Part shown: positions 44,894 to 56,299 of the stretch, piece after piece | Numbering within the stretch: the stretch's first letter is position 1 | Layout: each line of letters starts with the position of its first letter | Assembly: GCF_963678635.1 (NCBI RefSeq) | Contig: NC_087070.1 | Coordinates: forward strand, 27,714,057-27,778,056 | DNA: 64,000 nucleotides | Origin: Symsagittifera roscoffensis | Lineage: Eukaryota > Xenacoelomorpha > Acoela > Convolutidae | Direction: 5' to 3' | Translations under genes and position numbers: made by a program | Notes under the pieces: model-generated | What the model was told of the DNA's origin: nothing | What the model saw: the letters and a program-made list of their open reading frames with translations, nothing else | Databases searched by the model: none

Positions 44894-45713
44894 CGAATGG
44901 TCGAGAAAACAAGAGGCAGCAAGAAAGAAAATTAGGAGAATTTAGAAGTTTTAGAACTTCTAAACGACGAAAAAAGAAGAAAACAAAGGGATGATGAAGA
45001 AAAGTTAAAACTCAGAATTGTTTTATGTGTGTGAAAAACTCAAGTGAGAAACCAAGCAACCAAGTTGTAATTGAAAACTGAAACATTTAGTTGAGTTTTG
45101 GAATTGTTGCATTTATAAATTTGCATTTTGGTTTTAGTTGAAGTGGCTTTAGAGACACTCACTTATTATTTATTTAGAAAGGCTTGAGGGAAGAGTATAT
45201 TTAAATATTCCAGCCTGCATGATTGTTTTTAATCACTTAGGAAGACTGATCACTTTGTGGTGACATGAAAAACTTGAGTAACTTCTTGAGGAGGGAGGTT
45301 GTTGCATTGTTCTTTCTAAGCACAAGGTCTCTTGGTTTTAATATTCAGGACAATAAACAAGCAAGATTTCCGAAGGGAAGGAGCATAGTAGGATAATTTT
45401 AGCTTGTTGGTTGGCAGGACTGTCCTGCAAGCCAACACCTTTTAAATCTAGGAGAAAAAGTTTCAATCGGGACATCGACACTGGAAGTCAGAAAATATGT
45501 TTTATCTTAAGTCATATCCTCAATGTGCAGATTAATGAAAAAATTTGAAGGCTATAGTGATGTAGTATGATGCCATTTATATTCTGCAGTGAGTCGATGT
45601 GACGTAGGTAAAAGTAATTTCGTGCATTTTGTAAATTCTGTTCGATGACACTGTAACCATTTAGAACATTGCGCGATTCAATGAGGACATTGACCGGACT
45701 GTCCGGGGAGTAT
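44894..45713 (+). other. 3' non-coding part of element B
   Basis: No ORF is supported. The last bases before the LTR contain a small inverted repeat, CCGGA-CTG-TCCGG, and 'ggggagta', a weak candidate for the purine-rich primer tract. Confidence 0.45.
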
Positions 45714-46634
45714 GTGACATTCGACCAGAATGGCCAAAATGCAATTTATGCAGGATTCGAATTTTGAGCAGTAAGCCTTCCGAGTTGATGATTTCGAAGG
45801 ATTAGCGACGTTATTGGAACGTTTAGCCAAACGGTGAGGGCTAGAATATTCTAGTATTTTAAATTTTCAAAAATTCGAGTGATGACGTCACATTTCTGAG
45901 AAATGCTGAAACGGCCATTTTAACAAAAAAGCGAGTAAAAAAACAGAACAACTTTTATCTGCGATTGCGAACAGTACGAAAATCGAGATTGGAAAACGAC
46001 AACGAACTACAGAATAGCAGAGAACGCTCCGAGTTGCAACTATTGTGCTGCTACAATAGTTGCAAGGCCGTTGCCAACAACGGTGAAGGGTGAGAACCAG
46101 CCTTCCGGATTAGCAAGAAATCAAGAGTAAGGAGCTTGATTCGGCGGATTCAAGAATCCGGAAGGGTCTCGGGACGGAAACTTTTATTAACTCACATAAA
46201 CTTTTAGCATCCTGTCATGTCCTGACTTGAATTTAACTGATATTTTGATTAGTTTTGACAAGGATGAGGTGCTAGGAGTTGGGGGAAAGGGTTGATCCAT
46301 CTTCGATGGAGATGATGATTTTTATCTACTGAACAAAAACAATAGTAATATGATAAGTAGTAGCCCTGTTTTTAGGAGTGACCTCGTGGTCTGGGGATAC
46401 TGAGACCCAGCCATGAGCTCACTAATTTTGCATGTAATTCAGTTAATTTGAGCGTTCTGGTCGAAGCCGGAGAACAGTAACGTTTTTGTCAGCCTGATGT
46501 AAGAAAGACCACCGAAAAGTACTGGCTTGGTAGAGACGGTGAAAAACATGCAAAGCTCTGTTTAGACGCTAGCCAGTCGTCTTAAGACTTAGTTTTGTTA
46601 TCCGTCGATATGTATCTTCCGGGCGAATGTTACA
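45714..46634 (+). repeat. 3' LTR of element B
   Basis: Nearly identical to 35784-36694. The differences I see are a ~9 base length difference near 45888, one base in an A run, and one or two substitutions. The Gag duplication of element A starts three bases after it. Confidence 0.9.
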
Positions 46635-46637
46635 TGT

Positions 46638-46738
46638 AATGATTCTTGTCATAAATATGGCAAAGCAGGTCATTGGGCAGCAGCTTGTAAATCAACTACG
46701 GGCCCAAATGACAATGAAGTGACAAAGACCTGAATGCT
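46638..46738 (+). repeat. 101 bp duplication flanking element B, right copy
   Basis: Right partner of 35683-35783. Element A sequence continues from here into its pol region. Confidence 0.95.
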
Positions 46739-46741
46739 GTT

Positions 46742-49080
46742 TTGTGTTCTTTGTCGTCCGAGACTGCTTTCTTCGAAAAAGTTTTTGTTCAGAGTAATCA
46801 TAAAGTTAAACCATTAATAGATACTGGTGCTACTGGGTCTTTCGTATGCTCATCTGTTATCGAGCAGTTGAACTTGCCAATGTCTTCTCAGGTCTCGAAT
46901 ACTATGATGGCAAATCGAACCAATTTGGAGTGTGTGGAAATTTCGACAGTTCCTGTTGAAATTCAAGGCCACAAGTATACTGTCACTTTCAAGGTAGTTG
47001 ATCCTTTGGTTGCTGACATGATCATAGGGACTGATGTTTTAGGCGAACATACAAGTATCGAATTCAAACCAGGCGGCCACAGACAGCCAATCAGTTTCAC
47101 AAAACCTTCAGGTTCGCAGTCAGTCGTCTCCACGCTCTCTGCCATGTTTCCAGGGCTTCAAGTAGAGCCACCAACTCTTTTCTCTGAAAGAACACTCAAG
47201 GTAGCCGAGCCTGTCCGAACGAAGTCACGTTTCTCATCACGATCGGATCGTGATTTTATGGACAAAGAAGTAGAAAGACTCATGGAGTCTGGAATAATTG
47301 AAGTGTCGCATTCAACATGGCGTGCTCAGGATTTCGTTGTTAAAAGCAACAATCGCAAGCCCAGAATGGTAATTTATTACTCAGAAACTATCAATAAGTA
47401 TACAGAAGTCGACGCGTATCCTTTCCTTGATCCGGATTCTATGATTGATGAAGCAGCTGAATGGAAGGTTTTCTCCAAAATTGATTTGAGATCAGCTTAC
47501 CATCAAATTGAAATTCGGGAAAGTGATAAACCTCTAACGTCGTTCGAAGTCAATGGGAAATTTTATCAGTTTTGTCGCTTACCATTCGGAATAACGAATG
47601 CAGTTCCTGTTTTCCAGAGGTGCATGGACTCTATAATTAGTGAACATAAGTTATTAAAGACGAAAGCCTATCTTGACGATGCGATAGTGGGAGTGTGGGA
47701 GGCAACGATAAAGAAGAGCATGACCAAAACCTGCACAAATTTTTAGCCGTTTCTAAGGAGCTTGGAATGACTCTTAATAAAGACAAGTGTTCCTTTGGTA
47801 TAACGAAGATCAGTATGTTAGGCCAGATACTTGAGAACGGGACAAAGAGACCTGATCCAGAAAGGTTACAAACATTGATGAATTATCCTGTTCCTACCAC
47901 AGCAGTTCAGTTGCGCCGACATCTAGGTTTTTTTGCTTATAATGCAAAATGGGTGAGCGATTATTCAAATAAAATTTTGCCGATATTGCAAGCACAAAGT
48001 GCCAAAAATTTTTGCCTTTCTCCAAAAGCTCTTGATGTAATTGAGCAATTGAAGGCCGACATTGCCAAATCTTCGCTTGTCAAACCTCAGAGCAATGGAA
48101 CTCCAATCAGAATAGAAATGGATGCCTATGGTTCTGCTATAGGAGCATCACTTTCGCAGAATGACAAGCCGATTGCGTATTTTTCGCGTACTTTATCTAA
48201 TGCTGAACAGAAGCAGTCCGCAGTCGAACTTGAAGCGATGGCAGTTGTGGAAGCTTTCCGAAAATGGGAACAGTTTATACGATCTTATCCAACGTCGGTT
48301 CTCACTGATCAAAAAGACATTGCTTTCATTTTCTCCCGTCAGAAGTCTCGTATCAAGAACGAGAAGTTGATCCGTTGGCGTTTGGAGCTATCTCAGTATA
48401 GGTTTGAAATAAGTTACCGCGCTGGCTCTCAAAACCTTTAAGCCGATGCACTTACAAGAATAGCTGTTGCTCAGGATTCTCAGATCGCACTGCTTCACAA
48501 ATCGTTAGCACATCCAGGGATAAACTGTTTTTGGGAATACATTCAGAAGCATAAACTCGCCTTTTCTCTAGAAGAAGTAAAGAAATGTATTGACAGCTGC
48601 TCAACATGCAAAGAGTGCAAGCCACGGTTCTATAAACCAAGCGTTAGAAGTTCTGTTGTTCGAGCTAGTAAGCCGTTTGAACGTTTAGGTATTGATCTTG
48701 TTGGGCCTAAAACTCCATCTAGCAAGTCTGGTGCTGTGCACATGCTAAGTGCCATTGACGAGTATAGTCGTTTTTCTTTCGCATTTTCCATTAAAGATAC
48801 CAGCAGTAGTAGTGTCCTTGCATGTTTGCGCAATCTGTTCTCTTTGCTTGGAACTCCGGCATTTATCCATTCAGACAGAGTGCGACAATTCGAGTCCAGT
48901 GAATTCAATTCGTTCTGTCATGAAAACGGCTTTTCTCATTCTTGTACAACTCCGTACCATCCTAGTGGAATGGCCAAACTGAACGTTTCAACGGTACGAT
49001 ATGGACGGCAATTCGCTGCATTTTACACTCACAACAACTTGGACTTGAAAAATGGGAAGACGTCCTTCCTCAAGCACTAG
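46742..49080 (+). pseudogene. element A Pol (protease, RT, RNase H, integrase), fossil
   Basis: In order: aspartic protease with 'LIDTGATGSF' and 'MIIGTDVLG'; RT with 'KIDLRSAYHQIEI', 'LPFGITNAVPVF' and a 'YLDD' active-site word; RNase H with 'MDAYGSAIGASL'; and an integrase with an HHCC-type zinc region ('SLAHPGINCFW', 'CSTCKECKP') and a DDE core ('LGIDLVGPKTP', then 'FIHSD', then 'TTPYHPSGMA'). This is the Gypsy order. Broken, with a few breaks. It is separated from its gag by element B. Confidence 0.9.
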
Positions 49081-49713
49081 CATCCATCCGAACGTTAGTA
49101 TGTTCAGCTACCACATCATTCACGTTTATTTCGCTTTGAAAGACGTGGCAGTGCTGGTTTCTCATTTCCGTCTTGGTTATCATCAGGCCGCGACGCTTAT
49201 TTGAAAAAGTTTGTCCGCAACAAGGACGATCCATTAGTGACTCCAGTTAACATTGAACAGGTAATTAACCCTTTTTATGCTAGAGTATGATTTCCTAACG
49301 GAAGGACTGATACAGTATCTACTTCTTCGTTGGCCCCTGGAGTGGGTGTTCCTCCGGTACAAGATGAGTCGCGTATGCCTGCTATTGGTTCTCAAGTCTC
49401 CGAACCTTTAGATCAACCGGTGGAAGTAGATGGTGAACAAATGGATATTAATGAGCCGAAACCTCCGAATGAAGTATCTGATACAAACACATCTGAACCC
49501 ACGGGAACGACCGGGGAATTCGATGAAACAATCAACATCAAAAAAACGATGTGCGAGTACCAAGCGAGCAAGTTGGCCAAAGAACGAGTTGTCGGAATAG
49601 AAAACAAACTCAATTTTATGGCTCCACTGTTGGGAGCTCAGAGATAAATGAAAAACCCGAAGATGATGAAATTGTATGGCGTTATGAATGACTTTTCTTT
49701 GGGCGGGGATGAA
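49081..49713 (+). other. 3' part of element A with a short Pro/Glu-rich ORF
   Basis: The frame at 49330-49647 is acidic and Pro-rich ('NEPKPPNEVSDTNTSEPTG') with a basic end. It most likely is the disordered C-terminal tail after integrase. 'ctttgggcggggatgaa' just before the 3' LTR is a candidate polypurine tract. Confidence 0.5.
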
Positions 49714-49796
49714 TGTTAGATATTTCTTATATGTTAATGTTGATTTCAGATATTGTTGAATAAAAGCTTTATAAAGAAGCGGCGTTTCCTCCAACA
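49714..49796 (+). repeat. 3' LTR of element A (83 bp)
   Basis: Matches 34873-34955 with about two differences. It is followed directly by the target duplication GTAAC. Confidence 0.85.
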
Positions 49797-49801
49797 GTAA
49801 C
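49797..49801. repeat. right target-site duplication of element A
   Basis: 'gtaac', as at 34868-34872. Confidence 0.85.
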
Positions 49802-50055
49802 TCACTTAGAATATTTTTCCAGTAGATTTTGTTCATTCCATATAACCCCTTTCACTTTCTTAAAGATAATCAGAAGGTCAAAGGTATCATAGTAACCGAG
49901 GTTACAGTCAGGAGTCCCTTCATCACGTATTCCAGTCAACATCCTTGGAATTTTCTAGATATGGAAGTGATGATGATAAAATAAAATGACAAGTATTGAT
50001 GTCCTTACAATTAAAATCGATACGGGTTACGTTTCTTCAATAAGAACACGCATCT

Positions 50056-50098
<43 letters not shown>

Positions 50099-50429
50099 TA
50101 CAAGACTTTATTCTTTATATAGGCGGCAGAAATACAAGTATGAGCATTAAGATCTACAGGTTACACAGCGACAATTGATAAAAAAGGTACATGAGCTTTC
50201 AGGGTTGAAATCTGATATCTATAAGTTTAAAAAGAGTTCACGGAGTTTTCTCTTTGCACTGGCGGGTTTCTCCTGGCGAAGGTCAATCCCATATTTTGCT
50301 GACACGATGTTGGCATTAGCAGTTGTCAGGATAAAATATGTCCCCCACGTTGAAGTTTTGCACACTATCGGAGATTCGATAAAAGTCCTGTGTGCAGCGC
50401 GACTGCCAGGTCTACGAAAATAAAAATTT
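49802..50429. other. no gene; ACT microsatellite
   Basis: About 15 head-to-tail 'act' units occur at 50056-50105. On the minus strand this lies past the LINE at 50430-54162 and may be its 3' tail repeat. The frames at 50175-50423 (plus) and 50219-50488 (minus) overlap and show no known domain. Confidence 0.45.
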
Positions 50430-51039
50430 ACATAATCATCAACTTTTAGAAATTTTTGCAAAAATGTAAATTTCGAACGTTTTCGCAACTATGTGCATCG
50501 TCAGGATTCTTACAATAAACTAATCTAAATGACGATGAAACATCAATTTACAAATGTTATTTACAATAAATCACCTACAATTTGGTTCTAAACCATCATG
50601 ATAAAAAATTAGCCAATCACAGATGACCTCTAAATTACTGTTAAGATTAAAAAACTTTTAACCTCTAAAATTAACTAAACATTTTTAATTTAATTTGTCT
50701 GGATGTTTCTGAGTCATAAGTTCGATTTAGAATGTATGTTTTACATTAAAAAAATCAAAAATTTTTTGGGACTAATTTTTCAGTGTTAACTCATCATTTT
50801 TTAACTCATAAACTTTTATATTGTAATTATTTTGCAAGATGTTGCACAAAAAAACAAGGTCCGAGCAGATAAGCTGATAGCATATAGGTAAAAGTTTAAT
50901 AGACGCAATAGATATTTTGTATTCATTTAATCCACAAATCCACTTTACTGATTTTGCGTTGTACATGTTCCAGCTTTCGAAGAGAAGCAATGTTTGATTG
51001 ACATATGCATGAATTAAAAACAAGAGTACTTCTGACACA

Positions 51040-51870
51040 TGATATATAGAGTTGAAGTTTTGTTATCATTGGAGTGTTATATGGAATGTTGCTTTTTAAA
51101 CTGAAGAAGCAACGCAGAGCTTTACCAGATTTAATGTTAACATGTTCGGTCCTGGAGAAACTTGGTGTTATAATTAAGCTAACGTTTTTTATAGAAGGTA
51201 CACGTTCAATCTATAGACTGTGAATAAAATATTCGTGTGGCGTGTTGCAAATAAGTTTTTTTTTATCTGGATGGAATATAAGACCATTTTTGACAGACCA
51301 TTGATAAACGTTATCAATATCATTTTGAAAAATGATCGAAGATGATTTTGAAAGAAGTTTTAAATCATCAGCGAACAGATAGCAAATCGAAGAGAGAACT
51401 CGCTATGGCATATCATTTATGAAAATTGAAAATAAAATCGGGCCTAGAATACTCCCTTGCGGAACTCCAATAGGAACAGAGCACGGCGAAGAAAGGACAT
51501 TGCTAATACGTACATGTTGCTTGCGATCAGAGAAATATGAACTAATAAGGTGTACAAATTTTTTGTCGAAGCCAAATTTTTCTAGTTTAAAAAGTAATCT
51601 TATGTGTGAAACACTGTCGAATGTTTTTTTAAAATCAAAATATACACACCTAAAATCTTCATTTTTATAGTTAAAAAAATAGAGCTTATCAACATAATCA
51701 AGCAGCAGCGTAGACGTACTTCTTCGAGATCGAAAGCCATGTTGACAGTCAGAGAGTTTATGGCGAATTTTTTCATAAATAAAATTGTACAAATTTTTTT
51801 CCACTACGAGCGAAATTCTTGATAAGATGCTAATCCCACGGTAGTTTTTGATATCTGCTTTAGATGCCAA
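51040..51870 (-). pseudogene. LINE reverse transcriptase
   Basis: The intact stretch 51403-51870 reads 'KNYRGISILSRISLVVEK', 'CQHGFRSRRSTSTLL', 'VYFDFKKTFDSVSH' (first catalytic Asp) and 'GVPQGSILGPILFSIFINDM'. An in-frame TAG (51403-51405) follows. The same frame then continues into 'LFADDLKLL', the FADD active site, and on to another stop near 51215. The thumb region continues beyond with 'RTEHVNIKSGKALRCFF'. Catalytic residues are still visible, but the gene is broken. Confidence 0.85.
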
Positions 51871-52510
51871 TTTATGCAGTCGCGTTATATATGCCCTTTT
51901 TCAGGAAAAGGGCCATGAAAAAGAGATAACTATTTGGATGAACAAAATTAAGGCAAAGGGACCGATAATACTCGCACCTGTTTTTAAAATAAAAGGAGGA
52001 ATGTTGTCAGCAGTAGGACTACTCCTTTCAGGTACCTTTAACAATAGTTTTTCAATATAATTAGTGGTGAAAGAACGTTCGTCAAGATAAAATCGCAATT
52101 TCCATCATTTGAGGCAGGGGTAAACTTAAACCATTCTTCCTGATAAACAGATGATAAAAACTCATTGAACAGTTCAGCTTTAGCCTTGTCATTTGAGGCC
52201 TTGGCGTTGCCAAGGTAAACCTCGGGAGGTATAGGCGAAACCCCAGAGAGTTGTTTAAGTAGTTTGAAAGAATCATTAGTGCTAAGAGTATTAAAAGTAG
52301 AAACAAGCAAAAATTTATCAAGTTCTATAGATTGACATATATATTCCTGTAGCGTGAGAAGTTTGATAGATGTTTCAACCCTAATTTGCGCTAACCGACA
52401 CTTTTTGGTTTCAATTTGATATGATGTGTGCACAGAATGACTTTGAAAAAAAAACGGGAGATTTTTATGTTTGTTTCGTTTGCGCTGGTTTGAGGCTTGC
52501 ACTGCAGAAG
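51871..52510 (-). pseudogene. LINE ORF2 linker between endonuclease and RT
   Basis: Frames 52038-52502 and 51901-52098 hold the region before RT: 'RETSIKLLTLQEYICQSI'-like helix, 'LLKQLSGVSPIPPEVYLG', then 'ELFNEFLSSVYQEEW', and 'GSSPTADNIPPFILKTGA', which precedes RT motif 1 in CR1-type LINEs. At least one frameshift separates the pieces. Confidence 0.6.
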
Positions 52511-53290
52511 TTAGGAGGGAGTACCAATTTTATAGAAATCAACGGAATTCATTAAATAGTAAGTGCTTAATAGTGATTCATCGGAATGCTTGTATTCATT
52601 GAATATATCTGGATTGAAACTAGATTTCGAAAAATATTCGATATCAGACCCGGATGTCATCGTTTTGTCGTGTTGCAAAGATATACACAATGTAATAGAA
52701 TAATGGTCCGAACTTAATTTTTCAGATAAAACATCTAGAGAACATAATTGTGGCTTATTGCTTATAAAAAGGTCTAATATATTCTGGTTGACATGAGTGG
52801 GGTTTCTTCTAACTGAATTCCATTGAAGTGTGCAAAACAATCAAGAATACCGCTAAAATAATTAGAAGCGCCGTGGTATGAAACCCAGTATAGGTCAGAG
52901 AGACTAAAATTGCCGCAAACAACTGTGCATCCTAAAGAATGCTTAGCTAGAAAGTTATTTGTGCACTCTAACAGAAAATTTTTCAAAGTATTCAGAGGAA
53001 TACGATAAAAGGAAGAGACAAGGGGGTTAAAAATATAATAGGGTCGCTGATAACAACACAAGCAAAAGAGAAATCATAGAGATAATTTGTACTGTTAATT
53101 TGACCAAAATAACTACACCCCTATGATGACCTTGTTTGAGATAGCATTGAGAGATAACGGTGTAACCACAGGATGGAAGAATGTTTGAATCATCGGAGTC
53201 AAGCCATCTTTCGCAGAGACAAAGCAAATCAGGCAAATACATATTTAACAGCCTAATGCAATCTAATCAATTGTCCAGGCTAATAATAAT
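52511..53290 (-). pseudogene. LINE AP-endonuclease domain
   Basis: Spread over three overlapping frames: 'LCLCERWLDSDDSNILPSCG' then 'HHRGVVILVK'; 'GCTVVCGNFSLSDLYW', equivalent to the GDFN motif with the Asp and Asn replaced; and 'LDVLSEKLSSDHYSI' with the terminal SDH motif. This domain nicks target DNA in LINE insertion. There are two or more frameshifts, and the altered GDFN motif suggests inactivity. Confidence 0.7.
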
Positions 53291-53359
53291 ACGAATGTTC
53301 ACAAAATTATTGAAATAGAAGGATTTGATAGTCACGTTTCGAGAAGAACCTCCATATCA

Positions 53360-54162
53360 TTGTGATACAGCTTTAAATTTCTGATTTTCAGTTTTTCGCG
53401 GGTAATATTTGTTTGTATCATGTCCAACGTTTCTTTAGTCATCAGTTTTCAATGGTTTCTTCATCCTTAGTGAGCGATTTGCAAGTGAATACAGGATGGG
53501 CGGGATTGCGTAGAAGATGTCCTTTCATCAAGCATTTTCTGACTGTCCATGCATTTTTGAAAGTGACTAGTAGTGAGCGGGGTCTGGGTGCATTTTGCTT
53601 GAACGATCCAAGTCTTTTCACGCCTGCCAGGTTACTTTTGTCCCATTAACCAATTGTTTTCAATTTGGTTTCCATATGTTTCTCATCATGTTCCATCCTC
53701 TTAACCGATGAGTGCTGACCAGGCTCTAATTTTAACTCTGGTATATCGTTTGATTTAATTTCCAAGTTTTTACTGCTAGAGGAAGTAACAGATCTTGGCT
53801 CAATTTTTGGATTTGTAGGCATTGATTTAACGACAGCGTCGCCGTTAAATGACTCGGTTATTGCCTTTTCAATGATCGCAGGAATTTTTTCCGTGGTTGT
53901 ATTTATAACTTTTTTCAACAGAGGGAAGTGTAGCTTTTTTATTGAAACAAATCAGGCAACGAAAGAGCAACAACTTAGCTTTTGTTATCTTGGGGAGAAG
54001 ATCCACAGGAAGACCGGAGCATCCATCGTGAAACTAGCCGTCATAGATATCGCATTGAATCCAGTGCTCACCACCCCCTTTCTTGCACTTAAGACAATGA
54101 TCTTCGTCGCCTGATGTTGTTGCCTGAGCCCTATCTACCACAGATCCATTCTTTGTTTTCAT
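53360..54162 (-). pseudogene. LINE ORF1 with N-terminal PHD finger
   Basis: The ATG at 54160-54162 opens a frame with 'CLKCKKGGGEHWIQCDIYDG'. A TAG stop (54034-54036) sits where the PHD tryptophan is expected, followed in frame by 'FHDGCSGL' and 'FRCLICF'. Together these fit the C4HC3 spacing of a PHD finger. A frameshift then leads to the 90-codon frame 53646-53918, rich in Lys/Glu. ORF1 proteins of CR1/L2 LINEs are known to carry PHD-like fingers. It ends before 53360, just upstream of the endonuclease. Confidence 0.6.
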
Positions 54163-54830
54163 TGACTTTCCAATCTCAACATCTTTAATAAGTTTATCAC
54201 AACAAGTTTATCACATCTCGACATGACAAAATATAATATACAATTGTAACAAATAAAAATTTCGTCCAATATTGTTTTGTCATTTAATGTTCCGAGTACG
54301 CAAGAGGCGTTTGCAATCTGTATTGTCAGGGAGATTCTTTGTTTTAAAAAGCTGCCTGCTCTGGGTTCCTCAGTGCATAAGCTTAGGTTCTTACAAAGCT
54401 TGTTCAAAAAAAATTCTGTGCTGGATCCAGCCGCGCTCTGAATCTCAAAAGCAAGCGGTTGAAAAAGATACCCATCTGCTACTAGATCATTACACTTGTC
54501 ACTTTTTGGCTCCTCCGCTTCAGAAGCAGCCGTACCAGGGTTACAAACAGAACCGGAATTAATCCTACAACGAGCTAAGGCGTCTACTACCGTTACATCC
54601 CACAAAGCAGCTTACCACCAGCCCATGGACAGAGCGTCAAACCATCTGGTCGCTTCTGATCGTTCCTGTACAGATGTCGTAGTTCTAAAACAGACGGAGC
54701 GTGAGTAGAAGATAAACTCTGCTTTATAAGGGCATTCAGGTTTGAATGTGTAGAGAAAGCCCCTGCACTTTTGAGGCAAGAAAGACCATGTCAACCATCT
54801 TCGGTAACGTCTTTTCCGCACACGCATTTA
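54159..54830 (-). pseudogene. C-terminal Cys-His/KRPDG nuclease-like domain
   Basis: The upstream part reads 'WHKCVCGKDVTEDG' then 'HGLSCLKSAGAFSTH', a CxCG...HxxxC...H zinc-like arrangement. Then comes 'QKRPDGLTLCPWAGGK', and in the next frame (54159-54605) 'WDVTVVDALARCRI', 'YLFQPLAFEIQSAAG' and 'EPRAGSFLKQRISLTIQIAN'. The RPDG and following WD strand, with a later 'AFE', suggest a PD-(D/E)xK restriction-like nuclease such as that of R2-type LINEs. This is inference from motif layout. One frameshift lies near the KRPDG block. Confidence 0.55.
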
Positions 54831-55775
54831 TGCCATTCGCGTATTTTTGATCCTAATCGAAGTCCTGCAGCAATTTTGAGTTGTTGGTTAACTCACAGTT
54901 TTAACCTTATGCAACAGTCGCCTACTTAAGTCACATATGAGGTTAAAAAAATAGGCCCTATAACCATTGGCTCAAGAGTCAGGGACACTATCTCTACCTC
55001 AAGCGGTCGGAGCCATTTCGGTTCAATTGCGACATGAGACTAGAAACCGCGTTACAGCTTAAAGGCCACTAGCAAGATACCCCCACTCCAGAGAATAAGA
55101 ACGCCCCCATACGCAGGTCTCAAAATACCCAAAAGACGCGAACGCCGTTAAAAACAGGGTTGAATACTTTTCATTAGACAGTGGAACTCTGATGCATTTC
55201 AGATGGAACAACCTAAAAACTCTCCCTAACTCAACATAACAACGTAAAACACACTCAAGATTATTAAATTAGGTACTCACATACCAACACGACCTCTAGA
55301 ATTGAGTAAGTAATCTATAAAGCAACTCTAGAATTGATTGGGTAATTAAATTTAACTCGAGAAGTTTGAAGTAAGCAAGTTTTAACTTCATCTGGATTTC
55401 TTATTTCATTTGGTCTGGACCATTGGGCAGCTTCAGCTGTCTACCTTTCTACCGAGGGTTCACGCTGGTCCACTCTAATTTGTTTCTTCTCCACTCGCTA
55501 TATTTTTTCGTCTCTTGCCAAGAATAAGACAGCTCTACTCTCGTTCGAATTATGTATTGGAAATTGCGAATAGCATTTTCCCGCTGCTATTTGGACCACT
55601 TTCCCGCGATTGTAGTTCGAATCTTCTGATCTTATTTTTCTAGTATTTTCAGTTGTCGCGAGAAACTTGAGCATGATATGCTCAATTCGAATTTTTGAAA
55701 AATTGCATTTCATCTCAAAATCAAGACTAAACGTTTTCTCAAGGTCAAACTTCCAAATATGACCGCCTGGCACCT
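54831..55775 (-). other. decayed linker of the second LINE-like element
   Basis: Only a 102-codon minus frame (55498-55806) is open, with no recognisable motif. In this lineage a variable region lies between the RT-associated helices and the nuclease-like domain, so the gap is expected. Confidence 0.35.
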
Positions 55776-56262
55776 TTAGTTTTTGCACGGGTTGAAGTTC
55801 AACCATTGGGAGTCAAATCTATCTTGGAAGGCGTTGAATCTTTTTACGTCCGCTGGTTCGAGTCGTAAAATCAAGTCTGTAATTTCGCTGTCAAAAATTG
55901 GCTCAGTCCAATTTTTTTCGGATTTCATTTTCCGGAGCAATTTCAATTTTTCCAGGTTCAAACCACCGATTAAGCGCATCATCATAGGTTCCATCCACAT
56001 ATTCCAAAGCAAAGATTTCGCTCAAGGCATTTTTTGCTCCTACTGCTGAGGCTAAGAAAGCGGGTAAAGCGAGTAGACGAGCGGAAGAAACGACCAAGCC
56101 ACTTTTGGCTGCCGGGAGAACTGCCTGTAAAAACTGGTTATCATCCATGTTCACATTAGTGACCTTGCAAAACGAATTTCTTAGTAATTTGTCGTAGCGT
56201 TCCAAAAAATTTTTTTGCAAAGAACCGGGGCACGTACGCAAAAAATATAGGAAATTTGGCAT
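55776..56262 (-). pseudogene. post-RT region of the second LINE-like element
   Basis: Frame 55903-56262 reads 'NFLYFLRTCPGSLQKNFLER' then 'FLQAVLPAAKSGLVVSSARL'. Frame 55776-56012 continues 'EPADVKRFNAFQDRFDSQWL'. These are the helical thumb-like segments that follow RT in this lineage ('LP...GGLGIRSA' type). A frameshift separates the two frames. Confidence 0.6.
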
Positions 56263-56299
56263 GCTACAGCAATTTTTGACGAGGTAAAAACCATAATGG

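Larger units (their letters stand above)
35784..46634 (+). mobile_element. element B: LTR retrotransposon with macrodomain and SGNH ORFs
   Basis: LTRs of 911 and 921 bp begin TGTGACATTC and end GAATGTTACA, an almost perfect terminal inverted repeat. They differ by about two small indels and one or two substitutions, so the insertion is young. Between them lie a 3 kb leader, a gag-like ORF, a Gypsy-type protease scrap, a macrodomain ORF, an SGNH-hydrolase ORF and a third ORF. I find no RT, RNase H or integrase, so it looks broken and non-autonomous. A diverged relative is element C. The family appears Gypsy-like from gag and protease. Confidence 0.88.
34873..49796 (+). mobile_element. element A: short-LTR Gypsy retrotransposon, interrupted by element B
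   Basis: Two 83 bp LTRs (TGTTA...CCAACA) frame a gag ORF, then protease, RT, RNase H and integrase in Gypsy order. A 5 bp target duplication GTAAC flanks the whole. The LTRs differ at about two of 83 positions. Removing element B, A itself is about 4 kb. It is broken, with a handful of breaks, plus the insertion of element B between gag and pol. LTRs this short are unusual for Gypsy elements. The nesting shows A is older than B. Confidence 0.9.
50430..54162 (-). mobile_element. endonuclease/RT LINE (CR1/L2/Jockey-type), decayed
   Basis: On the minus strand: ORF1 with a PHD finger (about 53360-54162), an AP-endonuclease domain (about 52511-53242), a linker, then RT (about 51040-51870). This is the domain order of APE-type non-LTR retrotransposons. 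The element covers most of both ORFs and has several stops and frameshifts, so it is inactive. The 3' end is given only approximately. The ACT repeat near 50056-50105 may mark the true 3' tail. Confidence 0.75.

Noticed and set aside
39830-44922. Numerous minus-strand frames of 90-190 codons opposite gag, SGNH and the third ORF
   Set aside because: They are antisense shadows of well-supported plus-strand ORFs with codon-biased third positions; no domain was seen in any.
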